In this document: piece by piece, positions 20,048-30,953 of the stretch
Numbering within the stretch: position 1 is the stretch's first letter
Layout of the letters: every line of letters starts with the position of its first letter
From: Campanula takesimana
Taxonomy: Eukaryota; Streptophyta; Magnoliopsida; Asterales; Campanulaceae
Reading direction: 5' to 3'
Length of the DNA: 64,000 bases
Assembly (NCBI GenBank): GCA_026119855.1
Contig: JAOWBW010001131.1
Span: 186,001 to 250,000, forward strand
Program-made: the position numbers and the translations under genes
The notes under the pieces: model-generated
Told to the model about the DNA's origin: nothing
Databases searched by the model: none
Seen by the model: the letters and a program-made list of their open reading frames with translations, nothing else

Positions 20048-22445
20048 GGTGCTCAAATGAGAACCTAAATATCGTGAGAACCGTGAGAACCAATCATAAC
20101 CATTAGATTAGAAAAAAAAATCAAGGGTCTATATGTTAGATACAATTGATACACTTCCATACATTACAAAAAATTCGATATTACACTTGGATACAATAGG
20201 TTAATAAGTATTGTATCTAAGTGTTGCACTTGGATACACTATGTTAAAACTAATGTATCCATTGTTTTTCGAAAATTAACTAATGTATCCAAGTGTATCC
20301 AATGTATCTAACATCTGGACCCTTGATTTTTTTTTTAATCTAATGGTTATGATTGGTTCTCATGGTTCTCATATAAAAGTACAAAAGATAAATGATTAAA
20401 ACTGGTAAATTTGTTGCCTTATCTGTTAAGTTGTTTATAACTGATGTTGTAGTTTAATATAAAAATTTATGCAGACCAAACAAAACCTAGTTTGGACGCG
20501 AGGGTGTAATCCGGTTCGCTTATTATTTACTGATTTCATATTTTATACTAGAGTTATAATTTCTTAATATAATTGATCGTGCGAATATTGCAATCAGTTG
20601 AGCCGGATCCACGGAGTGATATCTGGATGCCTGTTAGCCTGAAAGAGATGAACAAACGTTAACTCAGCCGGGGCTTCACCGGCGAAGGCCCTCCGGCGTG
20701 AGAATGAGTTAGTCTGCTTAGGTGTGAAATCTGGAGAGAAAGAATGAGGTTAGAGAGCTTAACCTTCCTCCAGCTAAATGAGGGTGCTATATATACCCCA
20801 GAATCCATGCCTTGTCACCTAGATTCCTTCCTTGAATGTAGGGATTTGTACTTATCCACATCTATGACTCATCATGTTTGTATTAGGGCAACGCTTCTAG
20901 AAGTCATCAATGGGCCTAACCGGCGAATTGGGCCTGGCCTCCTATTCTTCAAATCATGGCAGCGTCAGATATAAGTCCGAGCTCGTATGACCGAGCAAAC
21001 ATTCCGCGAGGTCCGACCTCGAGTCAGGTGTGTCCGTGGGCACCGATGAAGGGCCCTTTTAGAGTAATCTTGGTTATCGTGGTCAGCTCGGCCAACGAGC
21101 TGAGAGTCAATAGAAACGGTATGGTATTCGGAATTCTTGTTAGGTTCCTCTTAGCTACGACTTCCCAGCTCGGTTCAAACGAGCTAATGATATCCAGGTT
21201 CGACCTGGGTTCGTTCAGTATGTGATGGTCGGGGCGTGTTAGGCCGGACTTCGTGCCCGTTTCCTCAAGTCGGGTCGTTCCTTTCAATAATGTACATGGA
21301 AGTTATCATATTAAGCATGAATGCATTGACGAAAGAAATTTTATTCTTACCATATTAAGAGAATAGAATTGCATAGTTATAAGAGTGTGACATAAATTAT
21401 TTATTGTTCTCTCGAAAAAAAAAATTATTTATTGTTAGTTTCAAAGTAATATAATTTTTTGCAGGTTTTTTGTGAATATATTTGGTATAGCAAGTGGCTA
21501 TAATTTACTTGTTATGTTTCTTCCTCGTGGGAGTGCCCTCTGGAAGTTAGTCGTCGCGCTTGATTGGGTAAGAATCCCTCCTCCGGCCTTGTTCATAAAA
21601 AAAAATAACATCATACTTTATTACTCCGTTATAAATATTATTAATAATAACTTATAATTTTTTATTAAAATAATAAATTTAATTTAAAATTATTGCTCAA
21701 ATTTTCTTCATATGAACATACAAAAAGAGGTGACCTTTATTCTTGAACAAAGGGAGTATAACAATGGAACTTAATGTATTTTATAATTATTTTGATACAT
21801 TTTATACTTATTTTATGAGTAAATATGTAGAAGAAATAAAAATTTCATTTAATTCTCTTCTTATGAAATATACTGTAGTTCGTTATAACATACTTTTACA
21901 TCTTTAATACATTTGTTTCATACTCCCTCCGTCCCAAAATGATTTTCGCGATTGACTATTCAAACTTTTTAAGGATATAAACACTTGCTTTCCTAGCTAT
22001 GTTTTGTTTATGCATTTGGTAAAGAACATGCGGAGGGAGTATAAACTTTAGCGAAGTATATACTCTTTTTTGTCCCATCAAAACTGTTATACTTATTTTC
22101 TTTTCAATTTTTTTTTAATGTTTCTGTTGATTGAACATTAACGGAAAAATAAAATAAAAAATCCAACCTGATTATCCGTATGAAATTAACTAACGTGTCG
22201 AATTATTGTAACAGATTATGACGACGCTAATGATAACTTCGTTTGGAATGACGGTGAACACATTGGTAGAATTGAAGATGGGAGTTGTAAAGGCAGGTTG
22301 GTCTCCGCTTTGTTCCATCGTCCCAAACTTCTGCAACAAGGCTATCATAGCCTCCTCGCTCGGCTTAGTCGCCCTCTTATTATGCGTTTCTTTCTTTGTC
22401 TATTCCATCGTCCTCCTAGCTAATCCTTTTCTAACCGATTCATAA
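18719..22445 (+). CDS. CASP-like four-pass membrane protein, three coding exons
   Basis: Join 18719-18879, 21465-21567 and 22215-22445 (introns begin GT and end AG; phases 2 and 0). This gives a 164-residue protein starting MAEKIKISVAKTLRG. Four hydrophobic segments are seen at about 10-30, 51-73, 79-103 and 131-156. The loop before the last segment has a Cys pair, C121 and C128, in the spacing C-x6-C typical of this family, and the length is normal for it. The family (DUF588, related to MARVEL proteins) sits in the plasma membrane. Its best known members build the Casparian strip scaffold, but most CASP-like proteins have no assigned role. The second exon joins cleanly to give YWGAFQFFVNIFG, a conserved spot. 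Introns are swollen by TEs, and a copia element starts at 22474, so the 3' end of the transcript probably lies in its LTR. The frame is intact, so the gene may be active. Confidence 0.87.
18962..19897. mobile_element. Mutator-like MITE with TIRs over 200 bp, in CASP-like intron
   Basis: 936 bp with a 10-bp TSD CTTAAAAATA (18952-18961 and 19898-19907). The ends GGTTAATTGCAATTTG and CAAATTGCAATTAACCC start long, slightly diverged TIRs reaching about 19180 on the left and 19675 on the right. No transposase. Confidence 0.9.
19974..20044. repeat. (AT)n microsatellite
   Basis: About 35 uninterrupted AT units, directly followed by a MITE at about 20072. Confidence 0.98.
20072..20372. mobile_element. 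MITE next to the (AT)n tract
   Basis: Inverted arms of about 54 bp: GTGAGAACCGTGAGAACCAA... at about 20074-20127 and the complement ...TTGGTTCTCATGGTTCTCAT at about 20318-20372. The middle repeats variants of TGTATCCAAGTG. No TSD other than TA-rich flank can be defined. Placement beside (TA)n recalls MITEs that target such tracts. Confidence 0.7.
20600..21288 (-). mobile_element. Probable solo LTR in CASP-like intron
   Basis: A GC-richer block inside the AT-rich intron. On + it begins TGCAATCAGTTGAG and ends GGTCGTTCCTTTCA, so both strands start TG and end CA. On the minus strand a good TATA box (GGGTATATATAGCACCC, near 20790) is followed by a leader-like sequence, as in an LTR promoter. Flanks share only AATA, so the TSD is doubtful. 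No partner LTR is in the window. It may also be a fragment of another element. Confidence 0.5.
21923..22039. mobile_element. Stowaway MITE in CASP-like intron
   Basis: 117 bp with TA on both sides. CTCCCTCCGTCCCAAAATGA at the left end; CGGAGGGAG at the right. It shares its arm sequence with the copy at 14775-14943 in the opposite order. Confidence 0.85.
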
Positions 22446-22473
22446 TGTTATATTACCACAAATAGTACTACTA

Positions 22474-22681
22474 TGTGAAGATATGCGCAGATTTGTGAAG
22501 ATATGTGCATATCTTTTTATTTTAGGTGATTTATTTTAGGTTAAAGTTTTATTTTGAGTAGCATTGTTTTTCCTTACTCTCCAAGTTTTTCCTTTTTCTT
22601 GAACTCTTGTACTCAATATATATCCTCCGGAGGTGAGAAGAATAACACAAGATGAATTCAACCCTAAATTAAGTTCTTTCA
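22474..22681 (+). repeat. 5' LTR of Copia-B
   Basis: 208 bp, TGTGAAGATA to GTTCTTTCA. It starts with a near-duplicate of GTGAAGATATG within its first 40 bases. Lying just past the CASP-like stop, it may supply or disturb that gene's polyadenylation. Confidence 0.96.
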
Positions 22682-22694
22682 TGGTATCAGGCTT
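22682..22694 (+). promoter_or_regulatory. Primer-binding site of Copia-B
   Basis: TGGTATCAGGCTT directly follows the LTR. It fits initiator tRNA-Met for the first nine bases, then lacks one A compared with the usual TGGTATCAGAGC. Confidence 0.75.
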
Positions 22695-22717
22695 ACTCAT
22701 ACACAAGCCCTAAAACG

Positions 22718-25700
22718 ATGCCCGGCGACGATGCAGGCGGCGGTGGCGCTAACCCACCGCCTCCTCTTCCAAAAATCGAATACAACTCTCCTTTCGACCT
22801 TGGTCCTCAAGATCGGCCCGGTGATTTCATTACTCCTACTCGCTTCCGTGGTGACAATTATGACGATTGGGCTGGCGATGTACAGACTGCCCTCGAAGCT
22901 CGACGCAAATTCGGATTTTTGGATGGATCCATCCCCTGCGCCGTTTCTCCTTGCACCGAATCCGACTGGCTTACTATCCATGCCATGTTGGTTTCTTGGA
23001 TCATGAATACTATTGATCCCGACGTTAAAATCACTCTCTCAAAATATAGAGATGCTAAACGTCTGTGGGATTCTCTCAAATCTCGGTATGCTTTAGTAGA
23101 TGGCCCTCGTATTCAACAACTGAAGACGTCGATTGCTCGTTGTGAACAAACCAAAACCATGCTTGTGTCCACATATTTCGGTAAGTTAACTGGTCTCTAG
23201 GAAGCACTTCACAATCATGAACCTATTATTGAATGCTCTTGCTGCGACAACTGCACTGCCAGACAACAACATGAGGCACGTAGGGCTACTGGTAAACTTC
23301 ATGAATTTCTCATGGGTTTAAACTCTGAGTACTATGCCTCTCTTCGTACAAATCTCCTGTCTCAGGATCCCTTGCCCACTCTTGATCGGGCTTATCAGTT
23401 GGTGGCACAGGCTGAACGTGTACGTCTTGCTAAACCCATTCTTGATGACCCTCCGGATGTGGTCGGTTTTTCTCTTAAAACTGGTGGTCCTCGTGGTCGT
23501 GACAAACCTGATAGATCTCACCTCATATGTACTCACTGTCAGAAAAATGGTCACGACATCACTTCCTATTTTGAACTTGTCGGCTATCCAGAATGGTGGG
23601 GAGATAACAACAGGTCTACTTCTCGTAGTGGCAATCGAACCCAGCAAGGTCGCGGCAAAGGTTCTACTCGCACCAATTCTGCCACAGTGCCTGTTGTCGA
23701 CCGTGGTCATGTTCATGTTGGTGCTGCAGCCGCTGGAACAACCTCGACCGCATCCACTCTATTTACCACTGAGCAGTGGAAAGCCTTAGCCTGCCTTGTT
23801 GGTAATACTCGTGTTCCGTATAATCGTCTTCATGGTACGTTTGACACATCTTCGTGGATCATAGATACAGGGGCTTCAAATCATATGATTGGGGATGCTT
23901 CCTGTCTTTTTTACTCTCACTCAATACAGACTTGTCCAGTCAAGCTTCCTAATGGCGCCTCTGTGTTCACTCATACAGAGGGTTCTGTTCGCTTGACAGA
24001 CAATCTTATTCTTCATCATGTTCTTTACATACCGAATTTAAGCTGCAATTTGCTTTCTATTTCTCAACTCTCTGATGATATTCACTGCACTGTCCAATTT
24101 AATTCTTTTATGTGTGCTATACAGGACCAGTCGAGGAATCTGATTGGAACGGGGGTTAGGCGGGATGGACTCTACTATTTTGGTGGCTCACCGTCAGCAT
24201 GTCACGTCTCTGTCAATGGAGCATCCTCTTTACTTGAGTTGTGGCATAACCGTATGGGGCATCCTTCCAAAAGAGTAGTAAAGCTTCTTCCTCCAGTTCG
24301 CCATTTGTCTGGTAGTCTCAGTCAATCGTGTGATGTTTGTTTTCGTGCTAAACATTCTAGAGATAGTTTTCCTATTAGTAAGTATAAGTCCACTAGAATT
24401 TTTGAGAAGGTGCACTGTGACTTGTGGGGTCCTTACACTCACATTTCCTCTTGTGGTGCTCGCTATTTTTTAACTTTGGTGGATGATTACTCTCGTACTG
24501 TTTGGATTTACTTATTAGTTGATAAAACAGAGGTTTTTCGTATGTTTATGGCCTTTATTGCAATGGTGGAACGACAATTTTCTCAACAAATAAAAATTGT
24601 TCAATCTGATAATGGTACTGAGTTTAACTGCTTACTTGATTATTTTCTTTCTTCCGGTATTTTGTTTCAAACCTCTTGCGTTGGCACGCCTCAACAAAAC
24701 GGGCGGGTTGAACGGAAACATCGTCATATTTTGAACATTGCTCGAGCCTTACGGTTCCAGGCACATCTTCCCATCTATTTTTGGGGTGAAGCAATTCTTA
24801 CTGCTGCCCATTTGATCAATAGAACTCCTTCCCCCTTGTTGGGTAATAAAACTCCCTATGAGATCCTGTTTGGGAAGTTGCCCTTCTATAATTCTCTTCG
24901 GGTCTTTGGTTCAATGTGCTATGTACATAATCAGCGAGCCAAAGGTGACAAATTTGCTAGTCGAAGTCGTAAGTGTATTTTTGTGGGATACCCTCTCGGT
25001 AAAAAGGGGTGGAAACTGTTTGATATTGAAACCAAGAAATTTTTTGTCTCCCGGGATGTGAAATTCTTCGAGAATGTTTTTCCATACAGTGACTCCAACA
25101 TTGTACCTCATGTCCCGGATTCGGCTGATGTTCTTGCTCATGAGTCTGCTTTTGGAGATGATGATTTCTCTGACCAGATTATTATTACTCCAGTTTCCTC
25201 TCATGATGAACCTGCTCTTCCTCTAGAAACACCTGTTATTCTGCCAGAAGATCTTGTCGATACAGTTCCAGATGTAGCCACATCATCACCCACACCAGCA
25301 CCTGCTCCCTCAACATCGACTTCTGTACCCTCTGTTGTTTCTGAGGACAGCACTCTAGGAAGGGGTATGCGGCAGAAAACTCCCTCTGTCCGTCTTCGTG
25401 ATTATGTTGCTCATGCAGTCTCTTCCTCAAGTCCATCCCCCGTCTCTCCTCTTCCAATCAGTTCCTCAGGTACTCCTTATCCTATAGCTCACTATATAAA
25501 TTGTGATCGTTTCTCTGCGAAATATCGTAATTTTCTTGCAGCAATTACTTTGGCTAAGGAGCCAAGATCCTTCCGCGAGGCCATGGCTCATGATGGCTGG
25601 AAACAATCAATGCAAGAGGAAATTCGTGCCTTGGAGGATAATGGTACATGGACTATGGTGCCTTTGCCGCCTGGCAAACGGGCTTTGGGTAGCCAATGGG

Positions 25701-27092
25701 TTTATAAGATTAAATATAATTCTGATGGTGCTATTGAGCGACTCAAATCTCGATTAGTAGTACTTGGCAATCATCAGAAAGAGGGTGTCGATTATACTGA
25801 AACGTTTGCTCCTGTAGCCAAAATGGTTACTGTTAGGGCTTCTCGCTATTGCTGCTTCAAAGAATTGGGAATTACATCAGATGGATGTTCACAATGCTTT
25901 TCTGCATGGTGATCTTGTGGAAGAGGTCTACATGAAACTCCCTCCAGGTTTTGACGCACCGAATCCCAACACAGTATGTCGTCTTCATAAATCCCTTTAT
26001 GGCCTTAAACAGGCACCTCGTTGTTGGTTTGCCAAGTTACTGGCCTCTTTGAAAAGCTACGGTTTCTTGCAGTCTTACTCTGACTACTCTCTTTTTACTT
26101 TCACAAAAGGCACGGTTCAGATCAATGTGCTTGTGTATGTTGACGATCTTATTATTGCCGGGAACGATTCCGCTGCTTTACAATCTTTCAAACAGTACTT
26201 ATGTGATTGTTTCAAAATGAAAGATCATGGTTCCCTCAAATATTTCCTTGGCATTGAAGTTGCCCGCAGCTCTTCTGGTTTGTTCTTATGCCAACGTAAG
26301 TACACCTTAGACATTGTCTCTGAGGCCGGCCTATTGGGAGCCAAGTCTTCTGGTTTTCCTATTGAACCAAACCACAAGCTTGGTTTGGCTACCGGTGCTC
26401 TCATGGACGACCCGGAATGTTATCGACGACTCGTGGGTCGCCTTATTTACCTGGCAGTCACTCGGCTGGACTTGGCCTATTCTGTTCACATTCTGTCTCA
26501 GTTCATGAAGGAGCCACGACTGGAACATTGGGATGCGGCTTTAAGAGCAGTTCGGTATCTCAAAGGCACCCCCGGCCAAGGTATTCTCCTTCGCGCCGAC
26601 AGCGAGCTTACTCTTCAAGGATGGTGTGACTCGGACTGGGCTGCATGCCCTATCACCCGTCGTTCTCTTACTGGATGGCTTGTCTTTCTCGGCCACTCTC
26701 CCATCTCGTGGAAAACTAAGAAACAAACGACTGTGTCGCGTTCTTCTGCTGAGGCTGAATACCGCTCTATGGCAGCTCTTACTTGTGAACTTAAATGGTT
26801 AAAGGGTTTGCTGTTAAGCTTGGGTGTTCATCATCCCAAAGCTATTAATATCTTTTGTGACAGTCAATCGGCTCTACATATTGCCAAGAATCCTGTTTAT
26901 CATGAGCGGACGAAGCACATCGAGGTGGATTGCCATTTCGTCCATGATGCTATTTCTGACGGCCTCATTTCTCCTTCTTATGTCCCTACCAAAGCACAGT
27001 TAGCAGACATCTTTACTAAAGCTCTCGGGAAGCAACAATTTGATCTCTTACTTGACAAGTTGGGCCTTCTTAACCCTCACGCTCCAACTTGA
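22718..27092 (+). pseudogene. Copia-B gag-pol polyprotein, one stop and one frameshift
   Basis: The start at 22718 (MPGDDAGGGG) opens a gag of the UBN2 type. A TAG at 23198-23200 (after KLTGL, where Trp is expected) is the first lesion; the same frame continues to 25912. A zinc knuckle region (CTHCQKNGHD) is near 23530, protease DTG (IIDTGASNHM) near 23860, and the integrase zinc finger (WHNRMGHP ... CDVCFRAKH) near 24240-24350. The integrase core shows HCDLWGP, SDNGTEF and the catalytic Glu in NGRVERKHR. Near 25840 the frame shifts by one. From 25881 the reverse transcriptase (MDVHNAFLHGD, YVDDLIIAGND near 26137) and RNase H (SRSSAEAEYRSM, FCDSQSALHIAKN) run intact to the stop at 27092. No other damage was found. 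Confidence 0.92.
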
Positions 27093-27099
27093 GGGAGGG
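27089..27099 (+). promoter_or_regulatory. Polypurine tract of Copia-B
   Basis: TTGAGGGAGGG directly before the 3' LTR. Confidence 0.85.
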
Positions 27100-27307
27100 T
27101 GTGAAGATATGCGCAGATTTGTGAAGATATGCGCATATCTTTTTATTTTAGGTGATTTATTTTAGGTTAAAGTTTTATTTTGAGTAGCATTGTTTTTCCT
27201 TACTCTCCAAGTTTTTCCTCTTTCTTGAACTCTTGTACTCAATATATATCCTCCGTAGGTGAGAAGAATAACACAAGATGAATTCAACCCTAAATTAAGT
27301 TCTTTCA
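27100..27307 (+). repeat. 3' LTR of Copia-B
   Basis: 208 bp, differing from the 5' LTR at three sites (two C/T, one G/T). Followed by TSD TACTA. Confidence 0.96.
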
Positions 27308-27451
27308 TACTAGTATATCTTTCACACTTCTATAGCAGTATATAAGCTTAGTCTGTTCTAGTCAGCCTCACTTTGACTTTTATGGTTTATAACGTTAAGA
27401 TATTATTCTCATCTTTTGATTTCAAAAATGACAATCCGAGTGTTAACCCAC

Positions 27452-27711
27452 ACATACTCTTTCTGTCCCGAAAAGATAATCCTACTACTGTTAGTTGTTA
27501 GCATGAATCAACTTTGAGCAATAATTTAAGTTACTCTTAACTATCGTAATGAAAATTTAAAACTTGTTATTGATATACATTGTAAATACTTAAAAAAATC
27601 AATTTTAAATTATCATTAGGATAGTTAACACTAACCTACATTATTGTTCAAAGTTGACTTAAGTTAACAACTAAAAATTGGGAGAAACTTTTCGAATGGC
27701 GAGAGTATTAT
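27452..27711. mobile_element. Old Stowaway-like MITE
   Basis: Degenerate ends (CTCTTTCTGTCCCGAAAAG ... CGAATGGCGAGAG). Internal arms are complementary (AACTTTGAGCAATAATTTAAG near 27510 against ATTATTGTTCAAAGTTGAC near 27645). Old and diverged. Confidence 0.55.
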
Positions 27712-28015
27712 AAGTACTAAAGCTAATATTCGGAAAGTTATGCCTTTCACCTTATCTTTGATTAACATTTGCAGAAAGAAAATAAAAAATGAAATAGCAA
27801 CTCAAATTAAGGCTAAACTCCTACCTCAGTCCACAGAGCCAGGCACATGAAATGTATGAAAATTGACAAACAACGCGTTTGAGTCCCGGAGCTGGTGCCA
27901 TTGAAAGTCATAGTAGTCTGGATTTTGAATCTCGGGCATTCGATGTGAACAGTAGAGATTTAGTGTAAGGTCGTTTCAGGAATTCGCCCCCCCAGCTGTT
28001 GGGGTGCAACCCAAA

Positions 28016-28154
28016 GTCCCACATCGGCAATTAAGGAAACAATTGCAAGGTATATAAGAGCACCCACCCACTTCATTAGTATGAGGCCTTTTGGGGGTTG
28101 ACCCAAAAACAAATCCGTGGGGCTGGGCCCAAATCGGACAATATCATACTAATG
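28016..28154 (+). ncRNA. Candidate small RNA unit with plant snRNA-type promoter
   Basis: GTCCCACATCG (28016-28026) is an exact match to the upstream sequence element of plant snRNA genes (RTCCCACATCG). A TATA box (TATATAA, 28051-28057) follows after 24 bp. That spacing is the one used by RNA polymerase III in plants; polymerase II snRNA genes have about 10 bp more. About 20 bp after the TATA box comes CATTAGTATGA (28074-28084), whose perfect complement ends the unit at 28144-28154. Within it TTTTGGG/CCCAAAA (28089-28108) and TCCG/CGGA (28114-28138) can pair, giving a closed branched fold of about 81 nt. I recall similar sequences in unrelated dicots, so this may be a dispersed family. No T-run follows right after the stem. 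The role is unknown and transcription unproven. Confidence 0.5.
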
Positions 28155-28401
28155 TGAGAAAGTGGTGGTGGTGGTCGCAGTCCCTACACCAGCCGCACAT
28201 AACGTGGATGGGTGTTGATTTTGAAGAATATTTAATTTGGTCGTCTCCGATGACACCACATTTGTATGATAGATTCTGACCCAATCTATCATCATCAGCA
28301 TGTTTTACTTCGACTAATTCAAATACTAGTTGGTACGTGCGCGCCCTTTACTCTCTACAATGAGGTAGAGATGAATTGGCCAAACACACTTTATTAATCC
28401 C

Positions 28402-28408
28402 TATAAAA
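28402..28408 (+). promoter_or_regulatory. TATA box of the GRAM-domain gene
   Basis: TATAAAA lies 79 bases before the first ATG (28487), a normal distance for a leader of about 50 nt. Confidence 0.65.
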
Positions 28409-28486
28409 AGTACCTTCCCAAAATAAACAATATCCATCCCAAGAACCCCCAAACATTCCCAGCTTCTTTCTCGAGTTCTGTCAGTT

Positions 28487-29573
28487 ATGGAGGATATGTC
28501 AACTGAAGAACTTTAAGCAAGATCATCAAGAAAACAACGTTCATCAGAACATGAACTCCATTCTAAACACCTTCATTCTACTACTGCAATTCCAAATGGC
28601 TCCTCCTTAACCAAACAGAGTATGTCCGCTCTGTCTCTACACTTTGCTAATGTTCTGTTCAACACATATGCTTCATATACTGTCAGATAGTAATCATCCG
28701 ACAGTTTTTAACTCGGATTTTGACTTCTCCTTTCAAAAAAAAAAAAAACCTTTCAAAAAAACTTCGGATTTTGACTTCTTATGGTCCATAAATGAACTTT
28801 GACCAAACATTAATGTAAATCAAATTTTTCTAGTGAAATCCAAAAGATTGTAATTGATAAATCATTAAGTGATTTGTCAATAACGATTTTTAAGATTTCA
28901 TTGTGGTCATTAGATTGACACAACGCTTGGTTAAAGTTCATTTATGTTCACCATAACAAGTCAAAATGGGAACAAATTTTTCAGGATAGAGGGAGTATAT
29001 GCTTCAGATTACTCTTCCCTATAACTGTCAAATTAGGCCCTACTTAATTTTGTATAAGACAGACTTAAATTAGGCCCTACTTAATTTTCCAAGTCTTATT
29101 TTAGTTCTATATCTGCAGTGAGATTAGGACCTAAAATAAAAGAAATGTTGAAGAGAAAATTGAACTTGGGACAAAAGATACTTCGATTAGGTGGAACCAA
29201 GAAAGTTTTCACGACAAATTTCAGTGTTAACGAAGGAGAGATTTTATTGAAGTCTTTCCGATGCTACTTGTCAACAACGTCCGGTCCCATTTCTGGTTTC
29301 CTATTCATCTCCACAAATAAGGTTGCGTTATGCAGTGAGAAATCGGTCAAATTTTCTACAACAAACGGACAACTCGTTAAGACTACGTACAAGGTGTCAA
29401 TCCCATTGATACAGATAAACAGAGTTAGAGAGAGCAAGGATGTGAATATTGCATCAAAGAAGTACATTGAGATAGTTACTAGAGACGATTTTGATTTCTG
29501 GTTTATGGGATTCAGAAACCATCAAAGAACATTCATCTACATTCAGCAAGCAATCCCTCAAGCTCGCCAATGA
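28487..29573 (+). pseudogene. GEM-like GRAM-domain protein gene, early stop in exon 1
   Basis: Exon 1 is 28487-28619 and exon 2 29119-29573 (donor GTATGT, acceptor CTGCAG). Exon 2 encodes RLGPKIKEMLKRKLNLGQKILRLGG, the block before the GRAM domain in GEM-like proteins, then the GRAM domain itself (about FTTNFSVNEGEILLKS to FIYIQQAI). GRAM domains bind membrane lipids. This plant family includes the regulator of GLABRA2 expression and stress- or ABA-linked proteins. In exon 1 the tenth codon is TAA (28514-28516), perhaps CAA once, so the 44-codon exon cannot be translated through. The splice junction itself forms an ATG (A plus TG), which could start a 151-residue product holding the whole GRAM domain. 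Either a recent pseudogene or a gene using the junction ATG. Confidence 0.75.
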
Positions 29574-29682
29574 CTCGTCAACTTTGTCTGATTTACATCC
29601 GAAGAGAGCGATTACTTTTTTTCCTGATATTTTTATTATTCCATCATTTCATGTAAATTAAATGAACAAGCTTAACTCTATT

Positions 29683-29732
29683 ACATCCGTCCCAAAATAA
29701 ATGTCTATTTTTTGTTGGGGCGGAGGGAGCTA
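29683..29732. repeat. Stowaway fragment downstream of the GRAM gene
   Basis: CATCCGTCCCAAAATAAATG faces GGGGCGGAGGGAG about 20 bp further on; a collapsed or partial MITE. Confidence 0.45.
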
Positions 29733-30106
29733 GGAATGTAATATGTTTCAGTAGTTTTGTGAGAAGTCCAGCGAATATGAGCCAAAAATTGGATATTACT
29801 GTAAGTACTTGAGTAATTAACCATACGGTTGTTGGAGATAAAATCTTGTAAATATTGAAAGGAAAACGATTACAATATAATTGAAATTACAATTACAAAT
29901 TGAAAGAATGAAAAGAAACAATATAATCGGCTTTGATCTCTTGTATCCGAGTCGTGTGAAAACACACTCTCTTTAAGACTAATTCGTCCCCCTCTCTACG
30001 AGCGGAGGTTCAATGGGCAATATCCCCACACCTTCGTATGCAAGTTTTTGTCCGCTAGACTCTATCACCAATCTCGTCATCAATTTCCTTCATGTGGGGG
30101 ATTGAT

Positions 30107-30953
30107 TGTTGGAAAAATGTGTAAAGGAAATTGCGCGCGTTTCCTTTGAAAAATTGTTTGTCGATTTTATGATTTAATGTGGATTCACTAACTCCTACAT
30201 GTTAGTAATAAATTGGTGTGTCCAATTTATTTAGTGGAATGTAGGAGTTGGAATGCTCAAAAAATATAATGGGCAAGTTGGGAATAGGTAAGTATCCCAT
30301 CCCACATAGAAAGGGAAGGGAAAAATTCCCTAGGCTCCTTCCTTTTAAAAGCGCATCCTAAATGGGATAAGGAGGGAAATAATTTGAAAGACCATTGGTG
30401 GGTAAAGTCTTGAGAACATATCCCACATTGGTTTAGAATAAAAGGTGAGCTAGTTTAAATACAATTAACCATTTGTATGAGTTAAAATTGTGTGGACTAG
30501 AGGCTCTCTCCGCGCCCGGGTGCGCAAGGGGGGGTGCAAATTTCAGTTAAGATTTAACGATTTGTGCCTCGAACCACCGAACTCATGTGTGTGCGTCATG
30601 CGGACACGAATGTGGCTCCGGAATAGCCTAGCTCGGTCATGTGTTTAATCCTTGATCTGTAACAGCCCATTAATTCCAGTTTAATGAGGTAATTAAATGG
30701 GATATTCTGAGCAGTTTGTAATGGCCATTTTCAAAACAACAACATCCAGCAGTCTCACACCCTCTTGTTCTTAGCATTTTCCTTGGCCCGCCGGAGGTAC
30801 TATTGTACAGTTTCTGTCCGGTCCATCCGTTGTATCCTCGGAGACAGGGGTCCAACGCATCCTCAAGCACAACATCGGTGAGGGGGCGAATTTGTCTTAA
30901 GGACAGTGTGGTTTCACACGACTCGGACAAACCCATCAAAATCATTTCCAACT
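30107..30953 (+). mobile_element. LTR and tail of a truncated copia element
   Basis: A polypurine tract (CATGTGGGGGATTGA, just before 30107) is followed by TGTTGGAAAA. About 846 bp later is ATTTCCAACT, the inverted end with its last base changed. Inside are a GC-rich spot (30508-30536) and a leader-like region with ATCCTCGGAG, also seen in the Copia-1 LTR. Upstream, 29780-30106 is probably the 3' untranslated tail of the element; no pol is left. The minus-strand open frame 30670-30951 lies in this LTR and is taken as accidental. Confidence 0.65.

Larger units (their letters stand above)
22474..27307 (+). mobile_element. Copia-B: young, nearly intact Ty1/copia element
   Basis: 4834 bp with 208-bp LTRs, TSD TACTA on both sides (22469-22473, 27308-27312), a primer-binding site and a polypurine tract. 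The two LTRs differ at three positions by my count, so insertion is recent compared with its neighbours. Short LTRs and the gag start suggest an Ale/Retrofit-type lineage (inference). The polyprotein has one stop and one frameshift only. It sits 24 bp past the stop codon of the CASP-like gene, same strand. Confidence 0.96.

Noticed and set aside
30670..30951. Minus-strand 93-codon frame
   Set aside because: It lies in the leader part of an LTR, starts and ends with it, and has no domain I recognise.
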